This document shows, piece after piece, positions 11,535-22,754 of a DNA stretch of 64,000 bases. Source of the DNA: Arabidopsis thaliana. Lineage: Eukaryota; Streptophyta; Magnoliopsida; Brassicales; Brassicaceae. The position numbers and the translations under genes were made by a program. The stretch spans positions 14,261,001 to 14,325,000 of the forward strand of contig NC_003075.7 in NCBI RefSeq assembly GCF_000001735.4, given 5' to 3'. The notes beneath the pieces were generated by a model. That model was given only the letters and a program-made list of their open reading frames with translations. It was not told the DNA's origin and ran no database searches. Numbering within the stretch: position 1 is the stretch's first letter; each line of letters opens with the position of its first letter.

Positions 11535-12040
11535 CACGGTGGATAGCCACAACATCGTCGACATAGACATTAGGTTGAAAAATTCGACATCTTCTGATAT
11601 TTAATATGACGATTAAAAAAAAAGAAATAAGTCTATTTATCCTTGGAATTATTAATGACGCTTTTTAATTTATTTTTCAAACTAATAAAACTATGAATAA
11701 TAGCATCAGAAATCATAAAAAAAAAAACATGTAACTTTATTGCTTATGAGTCAATCAAAGTATATATTTATTTATGTTGTAGCTTTTCAATATTATTAAT
11801 CATGTTTGTTTTCATTTTTTTATTTTTACATCAGTAACATATTTTCATGCCATTAAAATTTTATAACATAAGATAATTTTATTTTATAATATTCAAATTT
11901 CCAATTTCATCTTTAGTCTTAAGTCTTAACATGTCAATTTTTGTATTAAAAAAAAAACATGTCAATTTTTTGTACAAAAAAAAAACCATGTCAGTTTAGG
12001 AGGAAAAAAAACTGGAAAAGCCTGACAAAGAAAAAAAAAC
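11535..12040 (-). repeat. Right arm of ~0.5 kb inverted repeat
   Basis: Reverse complement of 6391-6904. The inner end is CACGGTGGATAGCCACAAC and the outer end TGGAAAAGCCTGACAAAG. The arms are 4.6 kb apart. See the left arm for shared landmarks. Confidence 0.85.
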
Positions 12041-12062
12041 CATGTCAGTTAAGGGTTGGATT

Positions 12063-12362
12063 GATATTTTACCATAAAGATATTTAAACAAGAAATTATT
12101 GAGATTTCATATAGGTAACTAAACTTTGGTAAATTTTAATGAAAAAGATTATGTAAACTATAGTGATATTGAAACATTTTACTTTATCACAATCTATAAA
12201 CTTATCTAGTAACATCTCATTTAACAATATTGATTATGATGGATGTTTAATTTACATATCTTTAATTAATTTCAAATTTTACATTTCTCTATATAATTCA
12301 TTATATTTTAATTGGTTTTTAGTAATTCACTTAACATAGTGATGTAGAAACAGTTATTTGAT
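12063..12362 (+). repeat. Direct repeat copy 2 (~0.3 kb)
   Basis: Same orientation as 9225-9556. Only about 20 bases separate it from the end of the right inverted-repeat arm, and those bases match a sequence near 10876, so the segment looks like a chimeric join of pieces found separately elsewhere in the window. Confidence 0.85.
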
Positions 12363-13413
12363 TACAATTCAATGGACTTTCAACTCCTACTTTTTTTATA
12401 TTATAATTTTTGTTTTCTTTTTTACCCATCCCCGCATCTTCCTTCGTTATATATATAGATATATATAAAAATCTACTGAAATTTGGAAAACAAATGTGAA
12501 TGGGGGTAAAACACATCAAATATATGTGTTTTATCCAAATTCACAAACATTACTAAGTGCGTTTAATTATATTTTCGGATTTGCTATCTATGGGAGAGGT
12601 GAACATACTCTGGAAATATGATATATGTAGCATTGTAGCAATAAAATTACTTCAAAAAGTTTTAACTACTTTTTGACAAATTAATAGTGAACATACTCGG
12701 ATTTGCTAATTTCTCTTAACTACTTTATCGACAAATTAATAATTAATGTATATATGTTTCCACTTTCCCGCAACTCTATCATAAAGTTTAGTATTATCTC
12801 GCTTGGTAGAGTTTGTCCAACAAACCTATGTTAGTTTATGATGTTTTGATTTTTGTGTCAAGACCAGACTAATTATAAATTATGTACAATTGTGAGTTTG
12901 TGACTATGACTATTTTTTTTGTCCCGTCAACAAACTTTCAATTTCAATTTCTATTTCTATTTTTAGGTTAAACTTGCATGAATATGTAGACATAGTCAAC
13001 ATGGCTGTGTGTTATTGTCTCACAAATGCTCCTCGGCACCCAAAAGACGACGTAAAAAGAACAATGGCCTCGATCAAACGAGAAGTTGATTCTTCAGCGA
13101 TCAAACCGATTACGTTACTATTTGTCTTTTTCATAATAAGATTAGATGAAATAATGATTGACACTTTATTATTTTCAAATAAAAAACAAACTTCCTGCTG
13201 AGTTAACAAAAAAACTTCCTGCCAAAAATTATATTTTAGATAGACTAATTAATATACCCACAAATAAACGGCCATGCTTATCACGTGTGTATTATTGTAT
13301 CGCATTTCCATGGTATATAAATAGAAGGAATTCCTAAGCAGAGATATGAGACTCACGATAAGCATAGTACAAAGGGTAATAATTAAGAGAGAATTAAAGA
13401 GGGATAAGAAGTT
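12363..13413. other. Spacer and promoter of phosphorylase-fold gene
   Basis: No coding feature supported. The proximal part has a CACGTG G-box core (13282-13287) and a TATA box just before 13414. Confidence 0.6.
13314..13323 (+). promoter_or_regulatory. TATA box with upstream G-box
   Basis: TATATAAATA lies about 90 bases before the ATG at 13414. A CACGTG core lies 27 bases upstream of it; G-boxes bind bZIP and bHLH factors, suggesting light, ABA or jasmonate responsiveness, which is inference only. Confidence 0.6.
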
Positions 13414-15920
13414 ATGGGACACTTCTTGATAGGTTTTCTTGTAGTTGTCTTGTCCGTGGGAAATGTTATTGAAGAAGCAAATGGTGAAATACCTAGAACC
13501 ACATTGGAAAAAATAGAGAGGATGAATCAAAAGGGTCCTTATTTGGGAATTGTAGCTCCAAACAACTATGAGCTTAACCCTCTTCTCGGTTCTAAAGCCT
13601 ATTTCCCATCTTCTTCGTTGCCTTTCATCGATTTCGCAGGTTAATATTTTACATTGTCATTCATTTTGATCGGATGAAATCACACAATCATCAAATTCCT
13701 GTATATGAGATATATGAGATTTTTGTGGCGTATAAATAGATTATTGACATGGTCCAGGAGATTACAAAACGGTCATTTCTTAAAGCTATTTATAATCATG
13801 GTTGTTCTATAGCTTAAGTCTGATAATTTCTTTCCTCAATACTTCAAGATAACACGATATCTCAAGCTTCATTTTTTTTTTCTCCCACTCTCTCAAGAAA
13901 GATATTCATGTGAAACCTATATAAATTTATTCATGTGAAACCTATATAAAGTGATTTGCTTTTATTCCCCTCTTTACATCATGTAGGTCGAAAATTTCGA
14001 TTTGGAAAATTATCAAACCAACCAGTGATAATCGTGATGTCGGGATTAGGAATGGTACGTTTTCTATATGTGGAAAGAGTATTATGTCTTATCATCAAAT
14101 ACAAAGTTTTTTCTCATATATGTGTACTTTAATTTAGGGTTTATTAATATAATAATAATGCATAAAAACAGGTGAATGCAGGAGTAACAACACAATTACT
14201 GGTGAGCCTCTTTAGGCTGAAAGGAGTTTTGCATTATGGAATCGCTGGAAACGCAGATGTTAACCTTGAGATTGGCGACGTCACTATTCCTCAATATTGG
14301 GCACACTCTGGCCTTTGGAATTGGCAGGTATAAGTAACGTAGGCTTGGTTATTGACTTTTACCAATTGCAACCAATTATGTTAAGGTTTTTATATTAATA
14401 TAGATTTCTAGAAATCAAAACAATTATGATATTTATATGAGTATATGTTTATATAATTGTTAACGCTTAAACTTGTGGCCAGGATCTTAAGATACTATGA
14501 ACAGGTTTAGTTTTATCATATAGTATCGTGAGATCTGTCCAAATCGATGCTTTGCACATGTTCAAAATATACTATATATGATAATAACAATTTAATGTTA
14601 GTGGTACAACTGGTTATTGACAAACATAATTTTGATAGTTTCACACATATCATTCAATAATTACATTTGAATATTATCTTGAATGTAGAGGTATGGAGAT
14701 GGGATTGACAACGAATTAGCTCTTGAATCCGGCGGAGACTATACTCGGGAAGTTGGTTATCTCCAGTTTTCCAAATATAGTAACCGAACCGATAACTTGC
14801 TTAATCGAGTTTGGTATCAACCGGAAGAAATCTTCCCGGTCACCGGAACTCCTGAAGAGCGGCAACATGTGTTCTGGATTCCCGTTGACAAGTCCTACTT
14901 GAAACTTGCACGCAAACTCGAGGTTTGACCAAACCTGCCCATATCTAGAATTGTTTTGTTGATAGTAATATATTTTTGCATACAAGTTGAATTTAGTTTC
15001 GCCGAATATTCATAACACGTTAATTAGTCCATTACGTATCAATATATTTGACTAAAAAAGTTCAATGATTATTAATTATTAATATTAATATACTAGATTT
15101 TAATCTTAGAACTATACAGGAAAATTATATTCCCTTTGAAAATATTAGTACAAATTGTTGACAAACAAATAGTACAAATTCCAGTATTGATAAAAAATTT
15201 AAAGTCAGTAAACATAAAGTGTATTAAATGACACAAAAAAAAGTAATTTTTTTGTTAAAACTAACAAATTTAATTTCCTCAAGCTTAACAATTTTAAAAA
15301 TTCTACACGAAATCATGCATATAGAAACTCGAAAATGTAGTATACGTACTACACTTATATATCTTATAGCTGATCAAATATTTTGTTTTCTCGGCAGATT
15401 TCTGATATATTATATACTCATGATCAGTATCAAAATAAAGCTCAATTCTTAGAGTCAAAGGCGATTAGAAAAGAAATAAAGTTTAATTATTTGGTTTATG
15501 TTTAATTAATGCAATTATATTGTGTCTTTCGAATGTGGAAACATCCAACCAAAACAGGACACGAAGCTACCGCAGTGTGTTAACACCACATGCCTTCCTC
15601 GACCACCGAAGGTCACCATCGTTAAACGTGGTATGAGTGCAAGTGTTTTCATCGACAACGCAGCTTACCGGACTTTCCTCAACTCCAAGTTTAACGCCAC
15701 CGCCGTTGAAATGGAGAGCGCCGCCGTGGCTCTCATTTCCCACCAGCAAAACCTCCCTTTCATCGTCATCCGTGCCCTCTCCGATCTCGCTGGCGGCGGC
15801 TCCGACGTCTCCAACGAGGCCAGCATATTCAGCAGCCTCGCCGCAGAAAACTCCGTCGATATTCTCGTTAAGTTCGTTGCTTTGTTGCCTCCACACGAAA
15901 GCAAGATTCAATCAGAATGA
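13414..15920 (+). CDS. Secreted PNP/UDP-phosphorylase superfamily protein (nucleosidase-like)
   Basis: Five exons, 13414-13639, 13987-14054, 14172-14327, 14689-14922 and 15558-15920, join in phase to about 348 aa. The first ~24 residues form a signal peptide (GHFLIGFLVVVLSVG, then NGEIPR). The remainder is the PNP_UDP_1 fold: VIIVMSGLGMVNAG, LKGVLHYGIAGNAD (phosphate or ribose-site glycine loop), IGDVTIPQYW, and near the C-terminus AVEMESAAVA followed by IRALSDLAGG. The Glu-Met-Glu pair and the Asp of SDLA correspond to ribose- and purine-binding residues in methylthioadenosine/adenosylhomocysteine nucleosidases, so catalytic ability seems retained. Close relatives include poplar bark-storage and wound-inducible proteins, so a storage role or apoplastic/vacuolar nucleoside hydrolysis are alternatives. 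I think this is At4g28940. Confidence 0.9.
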
Positions 15921-17288
15921 TAAATGTGGATTAAGACTAAAGAGTGTGGATTAAGAGCATGTAACGGGAAAAGTAAGATGTATTATGTGTGTGACACGAT
16001 TAGATATGTGTCTAAACCAAATAATGACGTACGTACTTCAATGTTAAACATATACATCAGTTTTATGATGTGGTAAGGAGTATTCAATAATATATCAGTA
16101 GTACTCCTCTCGAATTTTAGAAAGTCGTTGAAAAAGTCTCTGACGAAAATTAGAAAGCGGTTGCAAGAAGACTTTTAAAACGTTACATGAGCACAATTCT
16201 AAGAAACTGGTTATGATTTTCTAGGAAACCAAAACACTTTTGTGTAGGTTCGAGTACTTTATTCTTCTAATTGTTTTCGTAAAAAGAATACTCGAGTTTA
16301 AAACCGATACAAATGTTACACTACGAGACTTAAAATAGTAAAATACAACTAGTTTTGTTTTCTGAAATACCACACTTAAGAAGACTTCTTGAAGGCAATC
16401 ACCTTCTCAAAATTTCATAATAGCTTACAAAATCAAGTGTACGAGGGTTTATGGATACTTTATATGACTTTCTGAACCTTCGAAAGCTTTTGTTGAACCA
16501 ATAATGGGCCTGTTTTTTGATACTGTATGAAACAAGAATGGGCCTGTTGTTTGATATGGACCCTAGTCATAGCATACGTATAATCCAAATGTATACACTA
16601 TGAATAACTTTCATGTATATAACCCAAAATGTCATTTAAAATTGGCCCACAATAATATATTGACTCTTCATTGTCAACACATTCAAATTTGAATGAAATT
16701 TGCGTATGATATGTATTTAGTTGTTTTTTTTTAAATACCAATGGCTCAAATATAAATTTTCTTGAAGGGCTCAAGATATACATCCAAAGGAAAGGAGAAG
16801 AAACATGAAACTCCCAAGACAAAACACCAAAAACACATAGCTGGACATCAGAAAAGATGACAAAAGTCGAAACGGTGTCGTCTCTAACAACGGTCGATAC
16901 GTGTTTCAACTTAACCGTTGATAAATCCAACTTTTAGATAGAAGAGTGGGTTTTTGTAATTTCATTTTGCTAATAAGTTTTTTGAAATTTATTGAGAGGG
17001 ACAATAAAGTTACCCTTTTTAAGACTTTGACTTGAACGAACCTGAAAATCCGACACATTTAACTCTTTCTCTGTCTCGACTCTCTAGAAAACACACATTT
17101 CAATTTTCTTCTCTTTGGTTTTTGAGAAAATATTTCGAGATTTACACTCTTTTTGTTGTCGCCGCAGTTGATACTCACTGCAAGCGTCTCTTGTAAGCTC
17201 ATTTAGAGTCTTCTTCACCACTCTTCTTCTTCTTCTTCTTTAGTTCCTTAAACTTCTGGGTTTTGAGTTTTGTTCTTGGACTAAGAGA
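15921..17288. other. Spacer and ROP9 promoter/leader
   Basis: No coding feature. Two near-identical ATGGGCCTGTT..TTTGATA segments at about 16503-16523 and 16540-16558 contain TGGGCC (site II type) elements. The leader of ROP9 probably starts near 17060, with a CTTCTT-rich tract at 17212-17240. Confidence 0.55.
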
Positions 17289-18705
17289 ATGAGTGCTTCG
17301 AAGTTCATAAAATGTGTTACTGTTGGAGATGGGGCTGTTGGGAAGACATGTATGCTTATCTGTTACACTAGCAACAAGTTTCCTACTGTGAGTTTTCTTT
17401 AAAAATCGTTCCTTTATGACTCTAAAGCTTTCATTTTTCATTGTAAAGCTTTGATTTTGCTTACTGGGTTTACCTTAAAAGATACATCTGTGTTCTTGGA
17501 GTTCACAAATGGGTTTAGCTTAAAGTTGATTTCGAGTATCTAGGGTTTACTCTGATGTATGATTCATGATTCTTGCTGGTTTTTTCATGTCTGGCAGGAT
17601 TATATACCGACTGTGTTCGACAATTTCAGTGCCAATGTAGCTGTGGATGGACAAATCGTTAATTTAGGGCTATGGGACACTGCCGGTAAATTCAAAATGT
17701 CTAATTTTGAAACCGATAAGCTAAGAACTGAAATTGATGATTCAGAGTCTTCTAGCTTTTGAAGCTCTCATTTCATACATTTATTTGTGGGTTTCTTGTT
17801 CTGTTGGTGTCTTTAGGTCAAGAAGATTACAGTAGGTTAAGACCATTGAGTTATAGAGGAGCTGATATCTTCGTCTTAGCCTTTTCGCTTATTAGCAAGG
17901 CGAGTTACGAAAATGTACTCAAGAAGGTAAAAATGTTTCGAATCTTGTACTGGAACAGATTTGGATAGTGAATGTGGTGGATGTTGAAATGTGTATATGA
18001 GTTCTGATATGATTGTTGTTTTTGACAGTGGATGCCTGAACTTCGTCGGTTTGCGCCAAATGTTCCCATAGTTCTTGTTGGTACAAAGCTAGGTAAGTTT
18101 TGTTTTGCAGATTTTCTGTTTTGAAATTTCTCTTGGCTAATCCATTACGTCTTGGTGTTGTTTAGATCTCCGGGATGACAAGGGATACCTCGCGGATCAC
18201 ACCAATGTCATTACCTCTACTCAGGTATATATGGGTAACCTCGCTATTTGTTCTGTTTTGAAAATGAATCTTTAAGACTTGAAAACTTTTCTCAAGCTTA
18301 TGACTTTGTGGATACAGGGAGAGGAATTGAGGAAGCAAATTGGTGCAGCTGCTTATATTGAGTGTAGTTCCAAGACTCAACAAGTAAGTTCTCTGATTCA
18401 AGAAGTAATGTTTTGGTAAAAGTTTTAGAATCTTATGATGACTTTGCTTTGGATTTGTTGTAGAATGTGAAAGCAGTGTTTGATACAGCGATCAAGGTGG
18501 TTCTTCAGCCTCCAAGGAGGAAAGAGGTCCCGAGGAGGAGGAAGAATCATAGAAGATCCGGTTGCTCCATTGCGTAAGCGTTTTAAAGATTGTACTTATC
18601 TTCATTTTGTACTATGTGAAGAGATTTTACAAACAAGACTCTTACCAATTTCACCTCTCAAAACTCTGCAGGAGTATTGTCTGTGGAGGTTGCACCGCTG
18701 CTTAA
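17289..18705 (+). CDS. ROP9: ROP9 / ARAC7, type II Rho-of-plants GTPase
   Basis: Eight coding exons (17289-17387, 17598-17685, 17817-17926, 18029-18092, 18166-18224, 18318-18383, 18464-18573, 18672-18705) join in phase to 209 aa. Visible GTPase motifs are the P-loop GDGAVGKT (13-20), switch [17 protein letters not shown] (switch II), the guanine-specificity TKLD and ECSSKTQQ. The tail is a polybasic run ([14 protein letters not shown]) followed by [14 protein letters not shown], which lacks a CaaX box. Type II ROPs use these cysteines (GC-CG box) for S-acylation, attaching the protein to the plasma membrane. Members of this group take part in ABA and auxin signalling and polarity. The extra eighth exon, created by an intron near the C-terminus, is the known hallmark of type II ROP genes. 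Matches At4g28950. Confidence 0.97.
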
Positions 18706-19171
18706 GACACAACAAAAGTTTCAACAACAATGTATTCGTGACTCTCTTTCTGTGGTTGTTTTCTAGTTCGTAGGATGAAACTCTCCAACTGTGAAGATAA
18801 GGAAACTGTTGGTTCTCTTATTTGTATGTGAAGAAGCTTCTTTCTCTGTTTATGGTTGTGGATAGATTTGCAGATTCTGTAACATTCTTGTCTTGTTAAC
18901 AAGTTTTGGATCTTTTAGCAAATTTGGAATTCTTATATTGTGTTATTTTTGAATTTTGATCATGCAATAAAATCAGATTAAACCAAAGTGAAACCAAAAA
19001 GTGTTAGGACTGGAATGGTTGCGGCTGTTAGGGCGGACAAATCCGTATGCGCTTTAGACCAACTTTTGTTTACCATTCATAAACTATACTCAGCAATAAT
19101 GCATATTGAGAAAAATAGAACAAATTCGCTCTGGAATCATTGCAGACCGCATTTATGTAGAGAATAAGTTG
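18706..19171. other. ROP9 3' UTR and spacer up to the transposon
   Basis: No gene. ROP9 transcript end is probably near 18960 (AATAAAATC). The rest is host flank ending in the left target-site duplication. Confidence 0.6.
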
Positions 19172-19182
19172 CCCCCTGCGGT
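19172..19182 (+). repeat. Left target-site duplication of MULE
   Basis: CCCCCTGCGGT, exactly repeated at 27307-27317. A 9-11 bp duplication is typical of Mutator-like elements. Confidence 0.85.
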
Positions 19183-19527
19183 GAGAGCTCACCTCTTATG
19201 CCACTATTGGAAAAGAAATAATCACTCGTGCCATTCTTATGTTTAGAATAATATTATTGATTTTTACTAAAATCGAAAAATGAGGAAATGACGAAAAACC
19301 TTTGCGAAACCACGAAAACTTAATTTGTTGGGCTCGGGCCCAAAGAAAAATGTAAATACTCGGCCCAGTTGTATTATTTACCCTACAAACTACAGAAAAA
19401 ACCTAAGTAAAAACCTAATTCTTCCCCCTTTTCACTTCTCGACTTCTTCCTCTTCTCTCCGTCGTCGTCTTCTCTTCTCTCGTCTCCGACGACACCACCA
19501 ATTTCAGTTCGTCTTTGTCTCTTTCAT

Positions 19528-21864
19528 ATGGCTAGAGTAAAAGACTCATCTGGAGAATATGAATCAACAGAAGAGGAAGCCGGAGAAATTCAGCCTACAA
19601 CCGGCGATTGTGACGCCGCCGATTTGGGTAATTCAAACGCCGTCGCATGGGAATCAAATGACGATCTTTCAGACCCAAATGCCGATTCTTGTGCAGAAGA
19701 AGAAGAGGCAACGAATGCAGTTGTTCAACATGATGATGGAGCAAATAAGGTATGATAGAAGACCGTTATTTTTTTGATTAGGCTCGTTTTAGGATATTAT
19801 GCATGCATTGGTAAATGATTGGATTTGTGAATGGTGCTTCAGATAAAACAAGTAGTACAACTAGGTCGTAAATTTGTGAATGGTCATTCAGGAACAAGTA
19901 GTACAACTAGGTAGTTAATGTGAAATTGAAAGTATTTTGAATTGAATATGCAGGATGATGGTGATGATGATAACCTGCCGCAGAATATGCAGGATGGTGA
20001 TGATGATCTTCAGCCGCAGAATATGCAGGATGATGATGATGATGATGATGATAATCAACCATTGCCGCCAGAAGTTATGTACTTTGATCCAACTACCTAC
20101 ACGAAGGTGTGTAAGATAGGAACGAGGTGTCAGTTGGTACAAACAGTGGAATTTATAGAGACTTTGGATGCAGAACTGAAGTGGTTTAAGAATCATGACC
20201 AATTTAAGCACATATTCCACATGCCTAAGGAGCCCAATCACATGATTCAAGGCATGTGGATGCTTATGGTTCGCACGGCTAAGACAGAATTGGCGAGAGA
20301 GTGTTGGTTTGTTGTCAATGGAGTACCTATAAGGTACTCAATTAGAGAGCATGCATTGTTGACCGGTTTGAACTGCCGTGAGTACCCAAAAAACTATAAG
20401 ACTTTAGGCAGTTTGAAGTTTGTTGAGAAGTTGTTTAAGAGGACTGAGGACATCAAGATTAAAGACGTGGAAGAGAAGCTGGAAGAGTTTAAGAGTGAGA
20501 AGTCTACTGCTAGGTTGAAGTTGACAATTCTGTTATTCTTAGCTAAGGTTATGAAAGCTGATTCTAAAGGGGATTCGAAGATAGAGGAGTTGCTTCTTAG
20601 GATTGTGGATAATGTCAGAGCTTGTGAGACATTCCCGTGGGGACGTTTTTCTTTTGAGCAGTGTATGGAAGGGGTGCGGAGAGTAATGAAGAACATGAAA
20701 GGTGTGGTGAAACCCAAGGCACAAACTGCTTTTTATGGATTTATTACTCCACTTGAGGTAAGTAGTCGAGTAAATTATATGAGTGGCTAGATTTTGTTAT
20801 TGTGAACTTGCATTTACTTTTATGTTTTTGTGTCTAGATTCTGGCATTTGAGTGCATTCCGCAGCTTGGGAAGAGATTTAGAGAAGCTGTACCTGCAGAC
20901 AAGGAATGTCCAAGAATGTGCAAGCACAAGTTCAGTGAAAGTTGCATGAAGGGATTTACTTTGGAAGAAATAAATGAAGCACTTGGAGATATAACGGTTA
21001 GCTTTGTTCTCTTGAAATCTATGTTTATAATCTTTGTGGTGTTTGAAATATATGTTTACTTGACAGGATATTTCAAGCATCTTGGAACCTGATATGGATG
21101 AGAGAAAAATGTTGTCACGCGTTGTAGAGAAGCATGTTGATGATGGTATTGGATATATCGATCCGATTGTTGATAGTTGGAGAGAGGCTTATCGTAGAGA
21201 AAAAGAAGATTTTCTGGCGTAGTCTCTACCAAGCGGACATTGATGTAGACGTATTGAAACTGTTGATGATGTTCCAGCTGTACCTGAACCTGAAATCCCT
21301 GGGACATCGATTCTCTCGTTCAAGGAAGCTATGGAGAGAGGATTTGACAAGCTCACGGACAAGCTTGCTGTGATGGATAGCGAAATCAAGCGGATTTGTG
21401 TGAGAGTACAAGGAATAGAGGAATATGTGGCAGATCAGCTTGAGAAAGAGGCAGAAAAAGACAAATATGAAGATATGCGTCCTGGTTCAGCTGCTGATTT
21501 TGTGCCACCGTCTTATCAGCCAAGGGATACTCAGAGCAAGGCCTTGGTTATTCACAGTGGAATCCGTGACCCAGCACCTCCAACTATTGAGTCTCTAAGT
21601 GAGTTTTTGTTGAACTTTTGTGTAGTGATGCTTTCACAATAGTTCTTAGATGTTTGGTTACATATTTTTGTAGGTGATGGCAGCGATGAGTCCGATGAAG
21701 AGGATAAGAAGAAGAAGAAGAAGAAGCAGATATCGAAGAAGAAGAGAAAGCATGTTGGTCCTACTCTGGAATCTGGGGAAAAACGTGGAAGGAAACCTTC
21801 CAAGTATAAGGGGGAAGAGTTTACAACTGAGGGGAAGCAAACGAGAAAGAGACAGAAGAATTAG
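19528..21864 (+). pseudogene. DUF1985-domain gene of the MULE, probably disrupted
   Basis: Exons read as 19528-19749, 19954-20757, 20838-20996, 21067-21598 and 21674-21864. The start is acidic and low complexity (DDGDDD/NLPQNMQD repeats), followed by a DUF1985 domain (about residues 115-260 of the product) with CWFVVNGVPIRYSIREHALLTGLNC-type core, then a module with FECIPQLGKRFREAVP typical of related Arabidopsis transposon genes, and a lysine-rich nuclear-localisation-like tail (KKKKKKKQISKKKRKH). The fourth exon carries in-frame stops at 21220 and 21238, while a neighbouring frame across about 21185-21245 gives a family-like FWRSLYQADI segment, so two nearby compensating indels are likely. 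A truncated product of about 446 aa remains possible. No Ulp1 protease domain is visible. Function unknown; such proteins occur mainly in transposons. Confidence 0.75.
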
Positions 21865-22754
21865 GACTTTGAAAATTCTTTCTTGCTTATGTGTGTGTGT
21901 GGACTCTTAGGTGTCTGTCAAAATAGGACTTTCTTTTTGTGTATTTGGGAATGTTATGCGTAGTTTATGTGTAGAGGACAAACTTATTTTCTGAAATGGT
22001 TTATGTGTGTTAGGATTTTATTAAAATCAAAACGTTTGGCTAAGTTGTCCCGGTTGGCCGGTCAATAATACAAGAGTAGCTAAGTTGTCCCAGTTGGCCG
22101 GTCAATACACATAACTTAAAATACAAGAGTAGCTAAGTTGTCCCAGTTGGCCGGTCAATACACAACTTAAAATACAAGAGTAGCTAAGTTGACCCAGTTA
22201 GCCGGGACACCCAGAGACAGAGTAGCTCGTCAGCTCTTCAAGCTCCTTAGCTCGTCCTCAAGCTCCTCAGTTCGTCCTCAAAGCTCCTCAGCTCGTCTTC
22301 AAGCTCTTCCCATCACAGCGACCATCTCCTCGCCTAGCTGTCAGCTAGTCAGCTCGTCCGACTCCTCGTCTAGCTATCAGCTCATCCCTCAACTACAAAA
22401 CTCATCTACCTCCTCGCCTAGCGGCAGTTCGTCCATTGACTGCATAGTCCACCTATCTCGTCGCCCAGCTCGTCTATACCTTCAGCAGACAACTCGGTTT
22501 GTCCAATTCGCCTCTCTACCACGGTTCATCCAGCTCGTCCGAGCTCACTTATTCTAATATGAACTACGTGTGGCTTGATCCCATTTTTCGTACTTGTGTG
22601 ATTCGTGCATCAACATTTTCGTACACATAACTTAAAATACAAGAGTAGCTAAGTTGTCCCACTTGGCCGGTCAATACACAACTTAAAATACAAGAGTAAC
22701 ATATTTAGGTTCAAATGTCATACACCATCCTCAATAACATAAATCACATCATAA
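21865..22754. repeat. Noncoding repeat region of the MULE with GTTGGCCGG array
   Basis: 22038-22204 has four tandem units of about 40-50 bases, each with TAGCTAAGTTGTCCCAGTTG followed by GCCGGTCAATACAC and CTTAAAATACAAGAG. The unit recurs at 22622-22697. Serine-codon-like TCCTC/AGCTC repeats follow at 22220-22480. Further short GTTGGCC motifs lie at about 23753 and 24174. No gene is supported here; the long + frame across 22189-22557 is low-complexity. Confidence 0.8.
22263..22342 (+). repeat. Left arm of 80-bp inverted repeat in MULE
   Basis: By direct base-by-base comparison this is the reverse complement of 23491-23570 with a single mismatch (79/80). The arms flank the GRF zinc-finger gene with about 1.15 kb between them. 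Confidence 0.92.

Noticed and set aside
15222-15452. Plus-strand frame inside the fourth intron of the phosphorylase-fold gene
   Set aside because: Lys/Ile/Leu-rich AT-driven translation; intron borders on both sides are clear.
15567-15911. Overlapping antisense and alternate frames over the last exon of the phosphorylase-fold gene
   Set aside because: High-GC exon leaves other frames open by chance; the sense frame carries the family motifs.
16598-16930. 110-codon minus-strand frame upstream of ROP9
   Set aside because: AT-rich composition, no motif, no splice or start support; treated as chance.
22189-22557. Long plus-strand open frame, 122 codons, serine-rich
   Set aside because: It is a translation of AGCTC/TCCTC repeats, and most of it is one arm of the inverted repeat; no domain or codon-like composition.
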